Source of the DNA: Bacteroidota bacterium | Lineage (GTDB): Bacteria > Bacteroidota > Bacteroidia > Chitinophagales > UBA2359 | Length of the DNA: 21,473 nt | Direction: 5' to 3' | Assembly: GCA_020631675.1 (NCBI GenBank) | Contig: JAHDGT010000013.1 | Coordinates: 1-21,473, forward strand | Shown: in pieces, positions 1 through 7,530 of the stretch | How the letters are laid out: the number at the start of each line of letters is the position of its first letter | How positions within the stretch are numbered: the first letter of the stretch is position 1 | The notes under the pieces: generated by a model | The model's database searches: none | What the model saw: only the letters and a program-made list of their open reading frames with translations | Told to the model about the DNA's origin: nothing | Translations under genes and position numbers: made by a program

Positions 1-449
1 AGTATCTACTCCGCTTTTACCTGAAAGGCTATGTGAGCATGCAAGGACATATTGCCAACCACCATCGTGTGCGCATCACATTACCTGAAAGATACCCTTT
101 CGCGGCCCCTCCTATTCTCACTTTTTTAGAGGGCTTATTCCACCCAAACGTATACAGAAACGGTGAAGTTTGTCATGGCTGGCATCTCAATACCTGGACT
201 CCCTCCGTCCGATTGGATGAGCTATTGGTCAACTTAGCCAGAATGATCAGCTTTAAGCCAGACGCCTATAATTTGAAAAGCCCCGCCAATTATCAATGCG
301 ATGCGGAGTGGATCAGAAAACACCGCATTCCAATAGACACCACACCCATCATTCGTTCAGATGCTATGGAATGGCAGCAACAATCAAAACCGCCATCGTC
401 ATCTATAAGGAGTTCGGTTAAAGCACCGCTAAAAATCAGATTGAAATAA
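1..449 (+). CDS. Ubiquitin-conjugating enzyme (E2/UBC fold), 5' end outside window
   Basis: The reading frame is open from the first bases of the window (codons from base 3) to the TAA at 447-449. The apparent GTG at 33 is therefore unlikely to be the start, and the N-terminal helix of the fold lies outside. The visible part follows the UBC core in order: a basic strand, the 'RYPF.APP' turn, the active-site HPN tripeptide, seven residues, then Cys (codon at 171-173), then the Trp-Thr-Pro and Leu-rich helix and an 'SPAN' segment typical of E2s. HPN-x7-C is the spacing of eukaryotic catalytic E2s, so the enzyme should form a thioester with a ubiquitin-like protein received from an E1. A Pro/Ser-rich basic tail of about 40 residues follows the core. 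No E1, ubiquitin-like protein or CD-NTase gene is adjacent downstream; partners may lie upstream of the window. Assignment to the UBC fold is seen in the motifs; the cellular target is unknown. Confidence 0.88.
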   Translation, partial: YLLRFYLKGYVSMQGHIANHHRVRITLPERYPFAAPPILTFLEGLFHPNVYRNGEVCHGWHLNTWTPSVRLDELLVNLARMISFKPDAYNLKSPANYQCDAEWIRKHRIPIDTTPIIRSDAMEWQQQSKPPSSSIRSSVKAPLKIRLK

Positions 450-711
450 GCACAACATACTTTTCAATTTTGTCCAGCAAAATACATTTCCGAGGCAACA
501 AATAAGCGGGTGATGCCGTTATTTACATGAATTCGAAAGCAATAGCGGAGTATTAAAATTTTGTTAACTCCCTATAGCAATAGTAACGAAAGTAGCTTTC
601 ATGCGTATATATGAAAGTGAAATCACAAACCTTCCCTCGATCACAATTGTCAGTTATAGACATTCTATCTAAGATTGTCGCCTGAACAGAAGATACGATC
701 TATTGGTGATG
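450..711. other. Intergenic stretch without a recognisable gene
   Basis: AT-rich spacer between the E2 gene and the promoter of the small lipoprotein gene. I see no ORF with protein-like composition. It contains three short complementary segments, GAAAG (588-592), CTTTCAT (597-603) and ATGAAAG (611-617). The middle one can pair with either neighbour, but no U-tract follows, so I do not call a terminator. Confidence 0.5.
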
Positions 712-719
712 TATCTTTG
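712..719 (+). promoter_or_regulatory. Bacteroidota-type -7 promoter box (TATCTTTG)
   Basis: An exact match to the TAnnTTTG -7 consensus of the Bacteroidota primary sigma factor. It would place transcription start near 726 and give a leader of about 88 nt before the ATG at 814. No convincing -33 TTG element is seen at the usual distance. Confidence 0.5.
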
Positions 720-813
720 TGCGACAGTTCATTAAACGAATCGACCTAGTCAAGGTCTATTCTGCTGACTGTACTTGAAACGCAAATAATAATCAACTTA
801 ATACTAGTTTATC

Positions 814-996
814 ATGACAGTGAATAAAATGAAAACACTGCTTGCTACGGTCTGCTTCGTAGCCTTCGTAAGTATCGGCTTCAGTTCTTGCCAAAGAGGC
901 ACTGGTTGCCCAGGTAAAATCACAGAACAGCCCGCGACTCCTTTAAATATGGATTTGGAAATGACAAAAGATGTGGAATGTTTAGGCGATGCTTAA
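814..996 (+). CDS. Small putative lipoprotein, function unknown
   Basis: 60 codons from ATG 814; an internal ATG at 829 gives a cleaner N-terminus (MKTLL...) and may be the true start. From there the protein has a basic start, a hydrophobic segment of about 15 residues and 'GFSSC', which resembles a lipobox although Phe at -3 is unusual. The predicted mature peptide is only about 35 residues, with two further cysteines and an acidic end. I do not recognise a family. Support for a real gene is contextual: a TAnnTTTG box 95 nt upstream, a signal-peptide-like start, and a strong hairpin terminator shortly after the stop. It stands alone, since the next gene is on the opposite strand. It could be a small secreted peptide rather than a lipoprotein. 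Confidence 0.55.
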   Translation: MTVNKMKTLLATVCFVAFVSIGFSSCQRGTGCPGKITEQPATPLNMDLEMTKDVECLGDA

Positions 997-1009
997 AATA
1001 ACACCACTA

Positions 1010-1048
1010 CTTCTTTAAGTATTTCATCTATGAACATGCTTAAAGAAG
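1010..1048 (+). repeat. Inverted repeat in the 3' region of the small lipoprotein gene
   Basis: CTTCTTTAAG (1010-1019) and CTTAAAGAAG (1039-1048) are perfect reverse complements separated by 19 nt. It starts 14 nt after the stop codon and precedes the main terminator hairpin, so the mRNA would end in two consecutive stem-loops. Confidence 0.6.
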
Positions 1049-1060
1049 CTCCATATATAC

Positions 1061-1113
1061 AAAGCGATGAGTAAGATGTTTTTCCAAACATCTCGCTCAT
1101 CGCTTTTCTTTTG
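1061..1113 (+). terminator. Strong intrinsic terminator
   Basis: Arms 1064-1071 with 1096-1103 (GCGATGAG/CTCATCGC) and 1074-1081 with 1086-1093 (AGATGTTT/AAACATCT) form a long stem interrupted by a 2 x 2 internal loop, with a TTCC tetraloop and a following TTTTCTTTT tract. The flanking AAA would also pair with the U-tract, so it may act on both strands and also end the OsmC transcript coming from the minus strand. Confidence 0.85.
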
Positions 1114-1178
1114 TAAGGACTATTACAGTTTCCACTAAAAGTCCGCAGAAGAACAAACGATATGTAGTAAAAACACGT

Positions 1179-1589
1179 TTATGAAGTAGGGTATACGAAC
1201 TTCACCTCTTGGATCAAATCAGGATGTAAGCTCTTAGCCACAGGGCAATGCAGGGCAGCTCTTTCCAGTACTTTTCTCTCGTCTTCGGAGAAGGTATTAG
1301 GTAAGCTGATCGTCACGGCTACTTTCGAGATGCGTCTTGGTGCGCTGGCCATCACTTTAGTGATCTCACAGCGGGTACCCTCTATGTCCAATTGGCGATC
1401 TCTGGCTTTTATGCCCATGATCGTCAACATACAGCTGCCTAATGCTGTTGCTACTAGGTCTGTAGGAGAAAAGGCTTCGCCTTTACCTTGATTGTCCGTG
1501 GGCGCATCGGTAATTACGGTTTTACCGGATTTTAGATGTTCGGCTTCTGTGCGTAATTCACCTTGATAAATGATCTTGCTTGTTGGCAT
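1179..1589 (-). CDS. OsmC/Ohr-family protein (thiol peroxidase-like)
   Basis: 136 residues, the usual size of the family. OsmC-like proteins reduce organic hydroperoxides with a pair of cysteines in the cytoplasm. Both are present: Cys53 in 'ALGSCMLT' on the central helix and Cys115 in 'ALHCPVAKS'. The 'FSPTDLVATALGSC' segment preceding the first Cys is diagnostic. Spacing and the lack of extra domains fit the YhfA/OsmC branch rather than true Ohr, which carries a different N-terminus, but I cannot separate subfamilies by eye. It is transcribed alone, divergent from the outer-membrane protein gene at 1684. A weak -7-like TATCTTCA lies at 1607-1614 on the minus strand. ATG start at 1589 is the only good one. 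Confidence 0.88.
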   Translation of the reverse strand: MPTSKIIYQGELRTEAEHLKSGKTVITDAPTDNQGKGEAFSPTDLVATALGSCMLTIMGIKARDRQLDIEGTRCEITKVMASAPRRISKVAVTISLPNTFSEDERKVLERAALHCPVAKSLHPDLIQEVKFVYPTS

Positions 1590-1683
1590 AAGTATGATTT
1601 TTGCGGTGAAGATAAGTCAAGTAGAAATATTCCTTACATTAGTACACCAACACCTATACTACCTCATAGAATAAGTTAATACT

Positions 1684-2568
1684 ATGAACATAAGAAAGCA
1701 ATATATCCCCTCTTTAACTGTCAATGCTTTCAAAGCGATGCAGTCTTGTTTTTTATTGACTTGTTCTCTTTTTCTGCTAACAAGTGTTCTAAGTTCTTCT
1801 CTTCTCTTGAATGCCCAGAATTCAATTGAGGATCTGACACTAGATGATCTGGTTTACAAAAAAGAAAGAACCTTTAGTTTCCAATTGCACACCAGCGGCT
1901 GGGGTTTATCCGGGGAGTTCGTTAAGATCCACAATATTAAGAAGCGCAGCTTTTATCAGATTGAAGTCTTGACGATGCGCCACCCCAAAGAATTCCGTCA
2001 GCAGAGTATTTTCGCTTCTGGCAGATCTACGGCAAGAGGTTATGTATTTGGCAAGCAAAATAGTTTTTACAACATCAACTTCATGTTCGGTAGGGGTAGA
2101 ATGTTGGCCGAAAAAGGTAGAAAGAATGGCGTGGCGATCTCTATGCGTTATGGGGCGGGTCCGTCTTTAGGCATCACCAAGCCTTATTATTTGGAACTGA
2201 TCTACCAGATCGTAGGCGGCTATGCAGATACCAAGCATGAAGGCTACAATACGGAAAATGCCCACCTGTTTTTAGATGAACGCTATATATTCGGTGCATC
2301 GGGCATTGCCTTTGGTTGGAATGAGTTGAGTTTCCACCCGGGCATTCAAGGGAAATTCGCTGTGAATTTTGATTGGGCGAGCTATAATGAGTTCGTCAAA
2401 GCACTGGAAGTGGGGGTTATGATGAGCGCACATTTCAGTGGTGTGGAAAGCTCTAACGATGGGACCACCAACCTTAGAGCGGTTCCCATTATGATCAGTG
2501 AAGACAATAAATTCATTTTTGCAAATTTGTTCGCGAAGGTGTCTTTCGGGAAGCGGAAGACCAGGTAA
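1684..2568 (+). CDS. Probable outer-membrane protein, conserved-hypothetical type
   Basis: 294 residues. The N-terminus has a long hydrophobic stretch (about residues 20-43) ending in 'LLNAQ', which looks like a signal peptide cut after Ala-Gln, as is common in Bacteroidota exported proteins. The ATG at 1684 makes the signal region unusually long; Met19 could be an alternative start. The mature part is rich in alternating aromatic and polar residues and Gly ('FSFQLHTSGWGLSGEF', 'SMRYGAGPSLGI', 'IFGASGIAFGW') and ends in 'FANLFAKVSFGKRKTR', consistent with an 8-stranded or similar beta barrel. I do not recognise a specific family. The stop codon is 2 nt from the start of dispersed repeat copy 1, which may supply its 3' end. 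Confidence 0.7.
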   Translation: MNIRKQYIPSLTVNAFKAMQSCFLLTCSLFLLTSVLSSSLLLNAQNSIEDLTLDDLVYKKERTFSFQLHTSGWGLSGEFVKIHNIKKRSFYQIEVLTMRHPKEFRQQSIFASGRSTARGYVFGKQNSFYNINFMFGRGRMLAEKGRKNGVAISMRYGAGPSLGITKPYYLELIYQIVGGYADTKHEGYNTENAHLFLDERYIFGASGIAFGWNELSFHPGIQGKFAVNFDWASYNEFVKALEVGVMMSAHFSGVESSNDGTTNLRAVPIMISEDNKFIFANLFAKVSFGKRKTR

Positions 2569-2570
2569 AT

Positions 2571-2866
2571 AATTTGAAAATTTGACAATGAGTCAATTTG
2601 AAAATGGATTTTAAGTGCAGTGTAAACACATCATTTTCAAATTCTCAAATTGATAATTGACTAATTGTTCTTGCGCAAGGGATAGGAGTGGAAATGAGCC
2701 CGCTAAGGAGCGCACTGAGCGGCGGCATAAAAAGGCGGCCCAGAGGTAGCCATTTTTATGCCTGCCAGCGAAGCAGCGAACAGCGGGGGAATTGCAACGG
2801 ATAGCCCGGTGACCTGCCGCAGGCGGGCATGCGCCCTACAAAAAATCATTAGCACATTAAATCATT
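2571..2866 (+). repeat. Dispersed intergenic repeat, copy 1
   Basis: The copy has four modules in order. First, an AT-rich section with inverted 'AATTTGAAAATTTG' and 'TTTTCAAATT' words (2571-2665). Second, a GC-rich core starting GCGCAAGGGATAGGAGTGG with a stem-loop whose arms are GGCATAAAAA (2724-2733) and TTTTTATGCC (2753-2762). Third, an 'AACGGATAGCCCGGTGACC' linker. Fourth, an end GCGGGCATGCGCCC (2823-2836) followed by ATTAGCACATTAAATCA. The same modules recur in inverted copy 2 (9523-10057), direct copy 3 (16982-17349) and partial copy 4 (21414-21473). Compared with copies 2 and 3 this copy lacks the about 110-nt 'AGACATGAG'-rich module. No protein reading frame is maintained through the core between copies. 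Confidence 0.85.
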
Positions 2867-2928
2867 GAACCTTTTTATTCTTCTTTTGGTTAGAAGCTTC
2901 TGGATTGCGGATTGGCTGACGGGATTCG

Positions 2929-2936
2929 TATTTTTG
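2929..2936 (+). promoter_or_regulatory. mutS2: Bacteroidota-type -7 box upstream of mutS2 (TATTTTTG)
   Basis: Exact TAnnTTTG match, with a TTG at 2905-2907 that could act as the -33 element 21 nt upstream. Predicted start near 2943 would give mutS2 a leader of about 60 nt. It lies just downstream of repeat copy 1, so the repeat does not seem to supply the promoter. Confidence 0.5.
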
Positions 2937-3004
2937 AGGAATATGTAACTATTTAGGTTGAGGCTTTTGAGCTAAACCGTTACAGGAATATTTATTGTTA
3001 AGTG

Positions 3005-5428
3005 ATGGCACAGTACAAGAGAGATAAGCGGAAGGTTGCGCTATACCCAAGAGATCTATACACCAAATTGGAGTTCGACAAGGTGGTCGAGCTGTTGTTG
3101 GGGCATTGTATGAGCACGCTGGGTAAGGCACAGGTGGAGCGCATGCGTACGACCAGCGATACGCGTTTGATCGAGCGTTTATTGCGGCAGACGGAGGAGT
3201 TCAAGCAACTTTTGATGTATGAGGAGCAGCCGTTTCCGAGTGATAATTTTCACGACCTTTCGGAAATGCTGAAGCTGCTGCGGGTGAAGAATACGGTGCT
3301 GGCTCAGGAGCAAGTGTTTTTCTTGTATCAGAGTTTGGTGAGTACGGAAAATGTGCTGGCTTATTTTTCAGGCAATACGAAAGAGGAACGACAGGAAAAA
3401 TACCCGAATCTTTTTGAGCTGATCAAAGAGCTGGAGGTGAGTAAGGACTTGGTGCATCGTATTAAGTTGGTGATGGACGCCAAGGGGAATATACGTGATG
3501 ACGCCAGTGTGGAGTTGCAGCGGATCAGAAAACAGATCATAGCGAGCTATCAGGATCTTGATCGTACGTTTAAATCGGTCGCGAACCAATACAAGCGTAA
3601 TAATTGGCTGACGGATAATGTGGAGAGTATCAGGAACGGTAGGAGAGTTTTGTCAGTGCTGGCAGAGCATAAGCGCAAGATCAAGGGGATCGTTCATGAT
3701 GAATCGAGTACGGGAAGTACGACTTTCATTGAGCCGGAGGAGACTTTGCGGGTTTCTAATTTAATCGTGGAGTTGCAGATGGCGGAACGCCGAGAGATCT
3801 ATAAGATTTTAAAGGAGTTGACCGAGCATATTCGCCCGCATGCCGAAGCGATCAAAGATTATCAGCGCATACTGGGCATATTCGATTTCATACGGGCTAA
3901 AGCGCGTCTGGCTTGGGATATGAACGCCCACCGACCACAGCTTTCTCGCGACCGTACCGTAGAGTTGTTCAACGCTCGCCACCCGCTACTTCTGCTCAAA
4001 AACAAAGCCTTGAAAAAAGAGGTGGTTCCCTTGAGTTTATCCCTTTCTTTGGCGGATCGAATATTGGTAGTTAGTGGTCCGAATGCAGGGGGTAAATCGG
4101 TGATGTTGAAGACGGTGGGACTGCTTCAGCTCATGCTTCAAAATGGCTTGTTGGTACCGCTGGATGATAATAGTACGATGAGCGTGTATCGGCAGATCTT
4201 CATTGACATCGGTGATGAGCAATCTATAGAGAACGACTTGTCGACTTATAGTTCCCGCCTGCGCAATATGCGCCATTTCACGGAGTTTTCTGACAGCAAG
4301 ACCTTGATCTTGATCGATGAATTTGGCTCGGGTACGGATCCTGCTTTAGGGGGTGCGATCGCCGAAGCCATTTTAGAGCAACTGAACGGGGCTTTTTGCT
4401 ATGGGGTGATCACGACGCACTATTCTAACTTGAAGGTGTATGCGACCAATGCAAAAGGGATTTTCAATGGCTGTATGACTTTTGATTATAGAACGCTATC
4501 ACCCAAATACCAGTTAGAGATAGGAAAGCCGGGTAGTTCGTTCGCCTTTGAATTGGCCAAGAAAAGCAGGCTGAGTGAAGAGATCATCAATAAGGCGATG
4601 AGCAAAGTGGATCGGCAGTATAAGGAGTTCGACCACTTGCTGAGTACCCTGCAAAAAGAGAAACAACAGGCTTTAGAACGAGTAAAAGCAGCCAAACAAA
4701 AAGAAAGAGAGTACACTGAACTGATCGAGAAATATAAAAATCTGAAAGCTGAATTAGATAAAAAGAAAAAACAGGTGGTTTTGGATGCGGAAGAGAAAGC
4801 TTTGCAACAGCTTAAAGACCGCAATAAGCGATTTGAGAATTTGGTAAAAGAACTGAAAGAAAACAAAGGAGAGAAACAAACCATCAAGCAGATCAAGGAA
4901 GAGATCGCGGAAGACAAGAAGAAAACGGCTAAAAAGATAGAGACGCTAAAAGATGACCTCCTCTATAAAGACACGGATAAGGTTGTGGAGTTGGGCGTGC
5001 ATGTGCGCTTGAGAAATGGCAGAGAGATCGGTGAGGTGATAGAGCTGCGCAAAAACCAAGCGACGGTTACCTTTGGTCTATTGAAAACCAAGGTGAAAGT
5101 GCGTGAATTAGTGGTGGTGGAGAAGGTGGTGAAGCAGAAGAAAGCGGTAGTGAACATTTACAATACCCTACATGCCAAGAGTGAATTTGATCGCAATATA
5201 GATATCAGAGGCATGCGCCGTATGGAGGCTTTGAAAGAGGTGGAAGACTTAGTGGATCGCGCCTTGATGTATAATGTGGATGAACTAAAGATCATACACG
5301 GTTTAGGAGATGGGATCTTACGTAGATCCATTCGCGATATGCTGCGTAAATACAAGGAAGTGAAAACCGTAAAAGACGAGGACCCGCAGTATGGGGGTGC
5401 TGGAGTGAGTATTGTGGAGTTGGTATAA
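3005..5428 (+). CDS. mutS2: MutS2 (MutS-family ATPase with Smr domain)
   Basis: 807 residues from ATG 3005 (a GTG immediately before is possible). MutS2 proteins bind branched DNA or collided ribosomes; they lack the MutS mismatch-recognition domain. The order here is typical: a helical lever/clamp region (to about residue 330), the ABC-type ATPase with Walker A GPNAGGKS at 358-365 and Walker B 'LILIDEFGSGTDP', a long Lys/Glu-rich coiled coil (about 520-670), a KOW-like beta segment ('GVHVRLRNGREIGEVIEL'), and a C-terminal Smr domain from about 731. The Smr domain shows the 'DIRGMRRMEA' motif (the family usually has DLHG or DLRG) and 'HGLGDGILR'. Length matches the family. It is transcribed alone from a -7 box at 2929. 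The downstream bidirectional hairpin (5527-5563) separates it from the convergent protease gene. Confidence 0.97.
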   Translation: MAQYKRDKRKVALYPRDLYTKLEFDKVVELLLGHCMSTLGKAQVERMRTTSDTRLIERLLRQTEEFKQLLMYEEQPFPSDNFHDLSEMLKLLRVKNTVLAQEQVFFLYQSLVSTENVLAYFSGNTKEERQEKYPNLFELIKELEVSKDLVHRIKLVMDAKGNIRDDASVELQRIRKQIIASYQDLDRTFKSVANQYKRNNWLTDNVESIRNGRRVLSVLAEHKRKIKGIVHDESSTGSTTFIEPEETLRVSNLIVELQMAERREIYKILKELTEHIRPHAEAIKDYQRILGIFDFIRAKARLAWDMNAHRPQLSRDRTVELFNARHPLLLLKNKALKKEVVPLSLSLSLADRILVVSGPNAGGKSVMLKTVGLLQLMLQNGLLVPLDDNSTMSVYRQIFIDIGDEQSIENDLSTYSSRLRNMRHFTEFSDSKTLILIDEFGSGTDPALGGAIAEAILEQLNGAFCYGVITTHYSNLKVYATNAKGIFNGCMTFDYRTLSPKYQLEIGKPGSSFAFELAKKSRLSEEIINKAMSKVDRQYKEFDHLLSTLQKEKQQALERVKAAKQKEREYTELIEKYKNLKAELDKKKKQVVLDAEEKALQQLKDRNKRFENLVKELKENKGEKQTIKQIKEEIAEDKKKTAKKIETLKDDLLYKDTDKVVELGVHVRLRNGREIGEVIELRKNQATVTFGLLKTKVKVRELVVVEKVVKQKKAVVNIYNTLHAKSEFDRNIDIRGMRRMEALKEVEDLVDRALMYNVDELKIIHGLGDGILRRSIRDMLRKYKEVKTVKDEDPQYGGAGVSIVELV

Positions 5429-5475
5429 TGAGACCCGAGATTTGAGACATGAGATTTCGTGCTCACGCTGAAGTG
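5427..5475 (+). repeat. Solo fragment of the dispersed repeat's 'GAGACATGAG' module
   Basis: Right at the mutS2 stop codon lies ATGAGACCCGAGATTTGAG followed by ACATGAGATTTCGTGCT. The words 'GAGACATGAGA' and 'TTCGTGCT' with similar spacing also occur in copy 3 (about 17250-17290), and a 'CGTGCTGTAT' version occurs in inverted copy 2. This looks like a detached or decayed piece of the same family, without the GC-rich core. Confidence 0.5.
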
Positions 5476-5526
5476 TGTGCATCAGTAACAATATACATGT
5501 ACTTTTACTCAAGTACTTATTAAATA

Positions 5527-5563
5527 AAACGGGGCTTCTGCTATTTAAGTAGAAGCCCCGTTT
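5527..5563. terminator. Bidirectional terminator between mutS2 and the M43 protease gene
   Basis: Perfect 13-bp stem AAACGGGGCTTCT (5527-5539) with AGAAGCCCCGTTT (5551-5563) and an 11-nt loop. It sits between two convergent genes. U-rich tracts exist on both sides (TTTCGCATTT on the plus strand, GTTTTATTTA on the minus strand). Confidence 0.88.
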
Positions 5564-5586
5564 CGCATTTAGATTTGATTCTAAGA

Positions 5587-7368
5587 TTATCGCTGAATCA
5601 ATAATTTCTTAGTAGTACTCGCCCCTTCGTTCTTTAAGTTCACGAAGTACATGCCATTCGCCAAAGTGCTAAGGTCTAAGTCGAATTGCGCACTATTCAA
5701 CTGATCGCGAGTAGCAATTACTCTACCATCAATATCGTACACGCTTAAAGTGGTGTTGGCTAAGTTTTCGGCAGCAATTGAAACGCTAACAAAGCCATCT
5801 GTAGTGCAGGGGTTAGGAGATAATTGGAAGCCAGCAGCCAAGCTGCCTTCTTCAATACCTGGAGTTACTTCTTCCACAACCTCTACAACAGCAGACGTGA
5901 AGTCTGTCCCTTCATCATTGGTAACGGTTAGAATCACTGTATAAGTACCTACTTCCGTAAAAGTGTGAAGAGGATTCGCAGCCTCACTGGTCACTCCATC
6001 ACCGAAATTCCAGAACCACTCCATAGCCGCATAAGAATCACTCTCGAACTCCACTTCTGTATTCACCAATACTTCTGTTGGAGCAATGATGCCCGCTACT
6101 GGTGCACCTAATAAAGCGCCACTAAGCAAGCCAACACGAGGCCCTTCTAACATGGCACGCATCACTTCGATCTGCTGGTTGGTGAACATATTCTGGCAAG
6201 TCTCATCAGAATAGTCCATAAAGTTCTCGATCTGATCTGGTCGGTCTTCTGTGATGTCTCCAAAACCTGAATCCACACAAGTATTGGCTGTAAAACTACA
6301 GTTGACAGCTTGGTCATTGATACAAGGAGGAGTATCCTCAAAACCATCATCGGCAGAACAGTCGCCATCACCAAAGCTATGACGTAAGCCTAAATAGTGT
6401 CCTACCTCATGTGTACAAGTACGACCTAAACCAAGAATACCAGCCGTACCAGCAGGTAAAGTAGGATTAGCGTATCCAAATGCCTGATAGTGTACCACCA
6501 CACCATCCGTCTCCGCAGTACCCGATTGCCCTTCTGGCCAGTTAGGTGCCTCAGCTGGAGGATAAGCGAAACCTAAGATATTACCAATACCCGCACCCAA
6601 CTCACCTAAGTTACACACCCAAATGTTCATGTATTGATCCGTAGGCCAAGCGGCAACACCACCAGACTCTTCGAATTTCATGGCATCCATGCCACCGCCT
6701 TCACCAGGCTCACCACCACCTAATATCTCCTCAATATCAATACCTGCGGCTTCTAATTCCGCGAAAATGCAAAGCAATGCAAATGGATCCAAAGCTGTTG
6801 GATCGGCAAGATCATCTATCGTTAAACCACAAGCATCTAAAGCCTCTACTAAAGCCTCAATGGTTTCTTCGTCTATTCCCAAAGCACCAAACACCTCTAC
6901 ATCCGTCTGGAAGTAAGTGATGCCATCTGTAGGATTACCATCCGGATCCACTTCCGCCAAATAGAATTCAATACCCGCATCTCCTGCCACATCCGCGAAG
7001 ACCTCACGAGTTTCGGAAGTATCAGCATTCATTCTACGGAAATCCTCATTCAATACATCGATCTGAGACTGGATCAACTCTACCGACAATTGCTGCTCCG
7101 AAGTAAAGAAGATATTGTGTACCACTACAGGAATGGACAAAACCTCAGGATCCTTCGCCAACTGGTTCTGAGAACCAACAGCTTTCGCCTTATTAAAAGC
7201 TTTGTCTACACGTTGTAGATAAGTAGGGTCTTTTAAAAAGTTGATCAACTTATTGGATACATCTCCACAACGATGTTCCGGAATAAGATCTGACTGAGCG
7301 AAGATACTGCTGCCCGCAATAAGCAAGCATACACTCATGCAAAGCCATATGCGTAAAGAACTAAACAT
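5587..7368 (-). CDS. Secreted M43 (pappalysin/cytophagalysin-like) metalloprotease with PKD and T9SS sorting domains
   Basis: 593 residues from ATG 7368; an upstream in-frame start would add 32 non-signal residues and lie before the promoter box. Order: signal peptide (about 1-25, ending 'SIFAQ'), propeptide-like region, and the metzincin catalytic domain with the zinc motif HEVGHYLGLRH at 320-330 and Met-turn 'NFMDYSDE' near 382-389. Then comes a PKD domain (about 428-498, 'WNFGDGVTS..NPLHTF') and a C-terminal type IX secretion sorting domain (about 512-593: 'SPNP', 'VYDIDGRV', 'LANGMYFVNL'). It is therefore expected to cross the outer membrane by T9SS and act outside the cell or on its surface. 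Unusual: residues about 160-228 form an acidic, helix-forming, Gly-rich insert between two conserved parts of the catalytic domain. Transcribed from a box at 7401-7408. Substrate unknown. Confidence 0.93.
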   Translation of the reverse strand: MFSSLRIWLCMSVCLLIAGSSIFAQSDLIPEHRCGDVSNKLINFLKDPTYLQRVDKAFNKAKAVGSQNQLAKDPEVLSIPVVVHNIFFTSEQQLSVELIQSQIDVLNEDFRRMNADTSETREVFADVAGDAGIEFYLAEVDPDGNPTDGITYFQTDVEVFGALGIDEETIEALVEALDACGLTIDDLADPTALDPFALLCIFAELEAAGIDIEEILGGGEPGEGGGMDAMKFEESGGVAAWPTDQYMNIWVCNLGELGAGIGNILGFAYPPAEAPNWPEGQSGTAETDGVVVHYQAFGYANPTLPAGTAGILGLGRTCTHEVGHYLGLRHSFGDGDCSADDGFEDTPPCINDQAVNCSFTANTCVDSGFGDITEDRPDQIENFMDYSDETCQNMFTNQQIEVMRAMLEGPRVGLLSGALLGAPVAGIIAPTEVLVNTEVEFESDSYAAMEWFWNFGDGVTSEAANPLHTFTEVGTYTVILTVTNDEGTDFTSAVVEVVEEVTPGIEEGSLAAGFQLSPNPCTTDGFVSVSIAAENLANTTLSVYDIDGRVIATRDQLNSAQFDLDLSTLANGMYFVNLKNEGASTTKKLLIQR

Positions 7369-7400
7369 ATAAATTAGATTAATTGGTGTTGTATTGAATG

Positions 7401-7408
7401 CAAAAATA
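7401..7408 (-). promoter_or_regulatory. -7 box for the M43 protease gene (TATTTTTG on minus strand)
   Basis: Exact TAnnTTTG match on the minus strand, about 33 nt upstream of the chosen ATG at 7368. It predicts a start near 7394 and a short leader of about 26 nt. It rules against the longer reading frame beginning at 7464. Confidence 0.55.
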
Positions 7409-7462
7409 CGGAATTTCAAGCATACAGAATGCATGCATTGTACTATGCTGCTGTTAGCTGAC

Positions 7463-7504
7463 AATAAAAAAACGGTCGATCAACATTTATTGCCGACCGA
7501 CCGT
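7463..7504 (-). terminator. Intrinsic terminator of the acyl-CoA dehydrogenase gene
   Basis: On the minus strand ACGGTCG (7504-7498) pairs with CGACCGT (7478-7472), followed by a run of seven T (plus-strand AAAAAAA ending at 7471). It lies 27 nt after the dehydrogenase stop, so the protease downstream is a separate transcription unit. Confidence 0.75.
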
Positions 7505-7530
7505 CTACATTTTGATTTAAATAAGTACGC

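Noticed and set aside
33..35. GTG as start codon of the E2 gene
   Set aside because: The frame is open to the window edge and the upstream codons (FYLKGY) continue the expected E2 strand, so the true start is outside.
588..617. Terminator downstream of the E2 gene
   Set aside because: The short complementary segments have no following T tract and are about 140 nt from the stop codon.
4486..4917. 143-codon minus-strand ORF inside mutS2
   Set aside because: It is the antisense shadow of the Lys/Glu-rich coiled coil, hence its Ser/Phe/Leu composition; mutS2 is intact on the plus strand.
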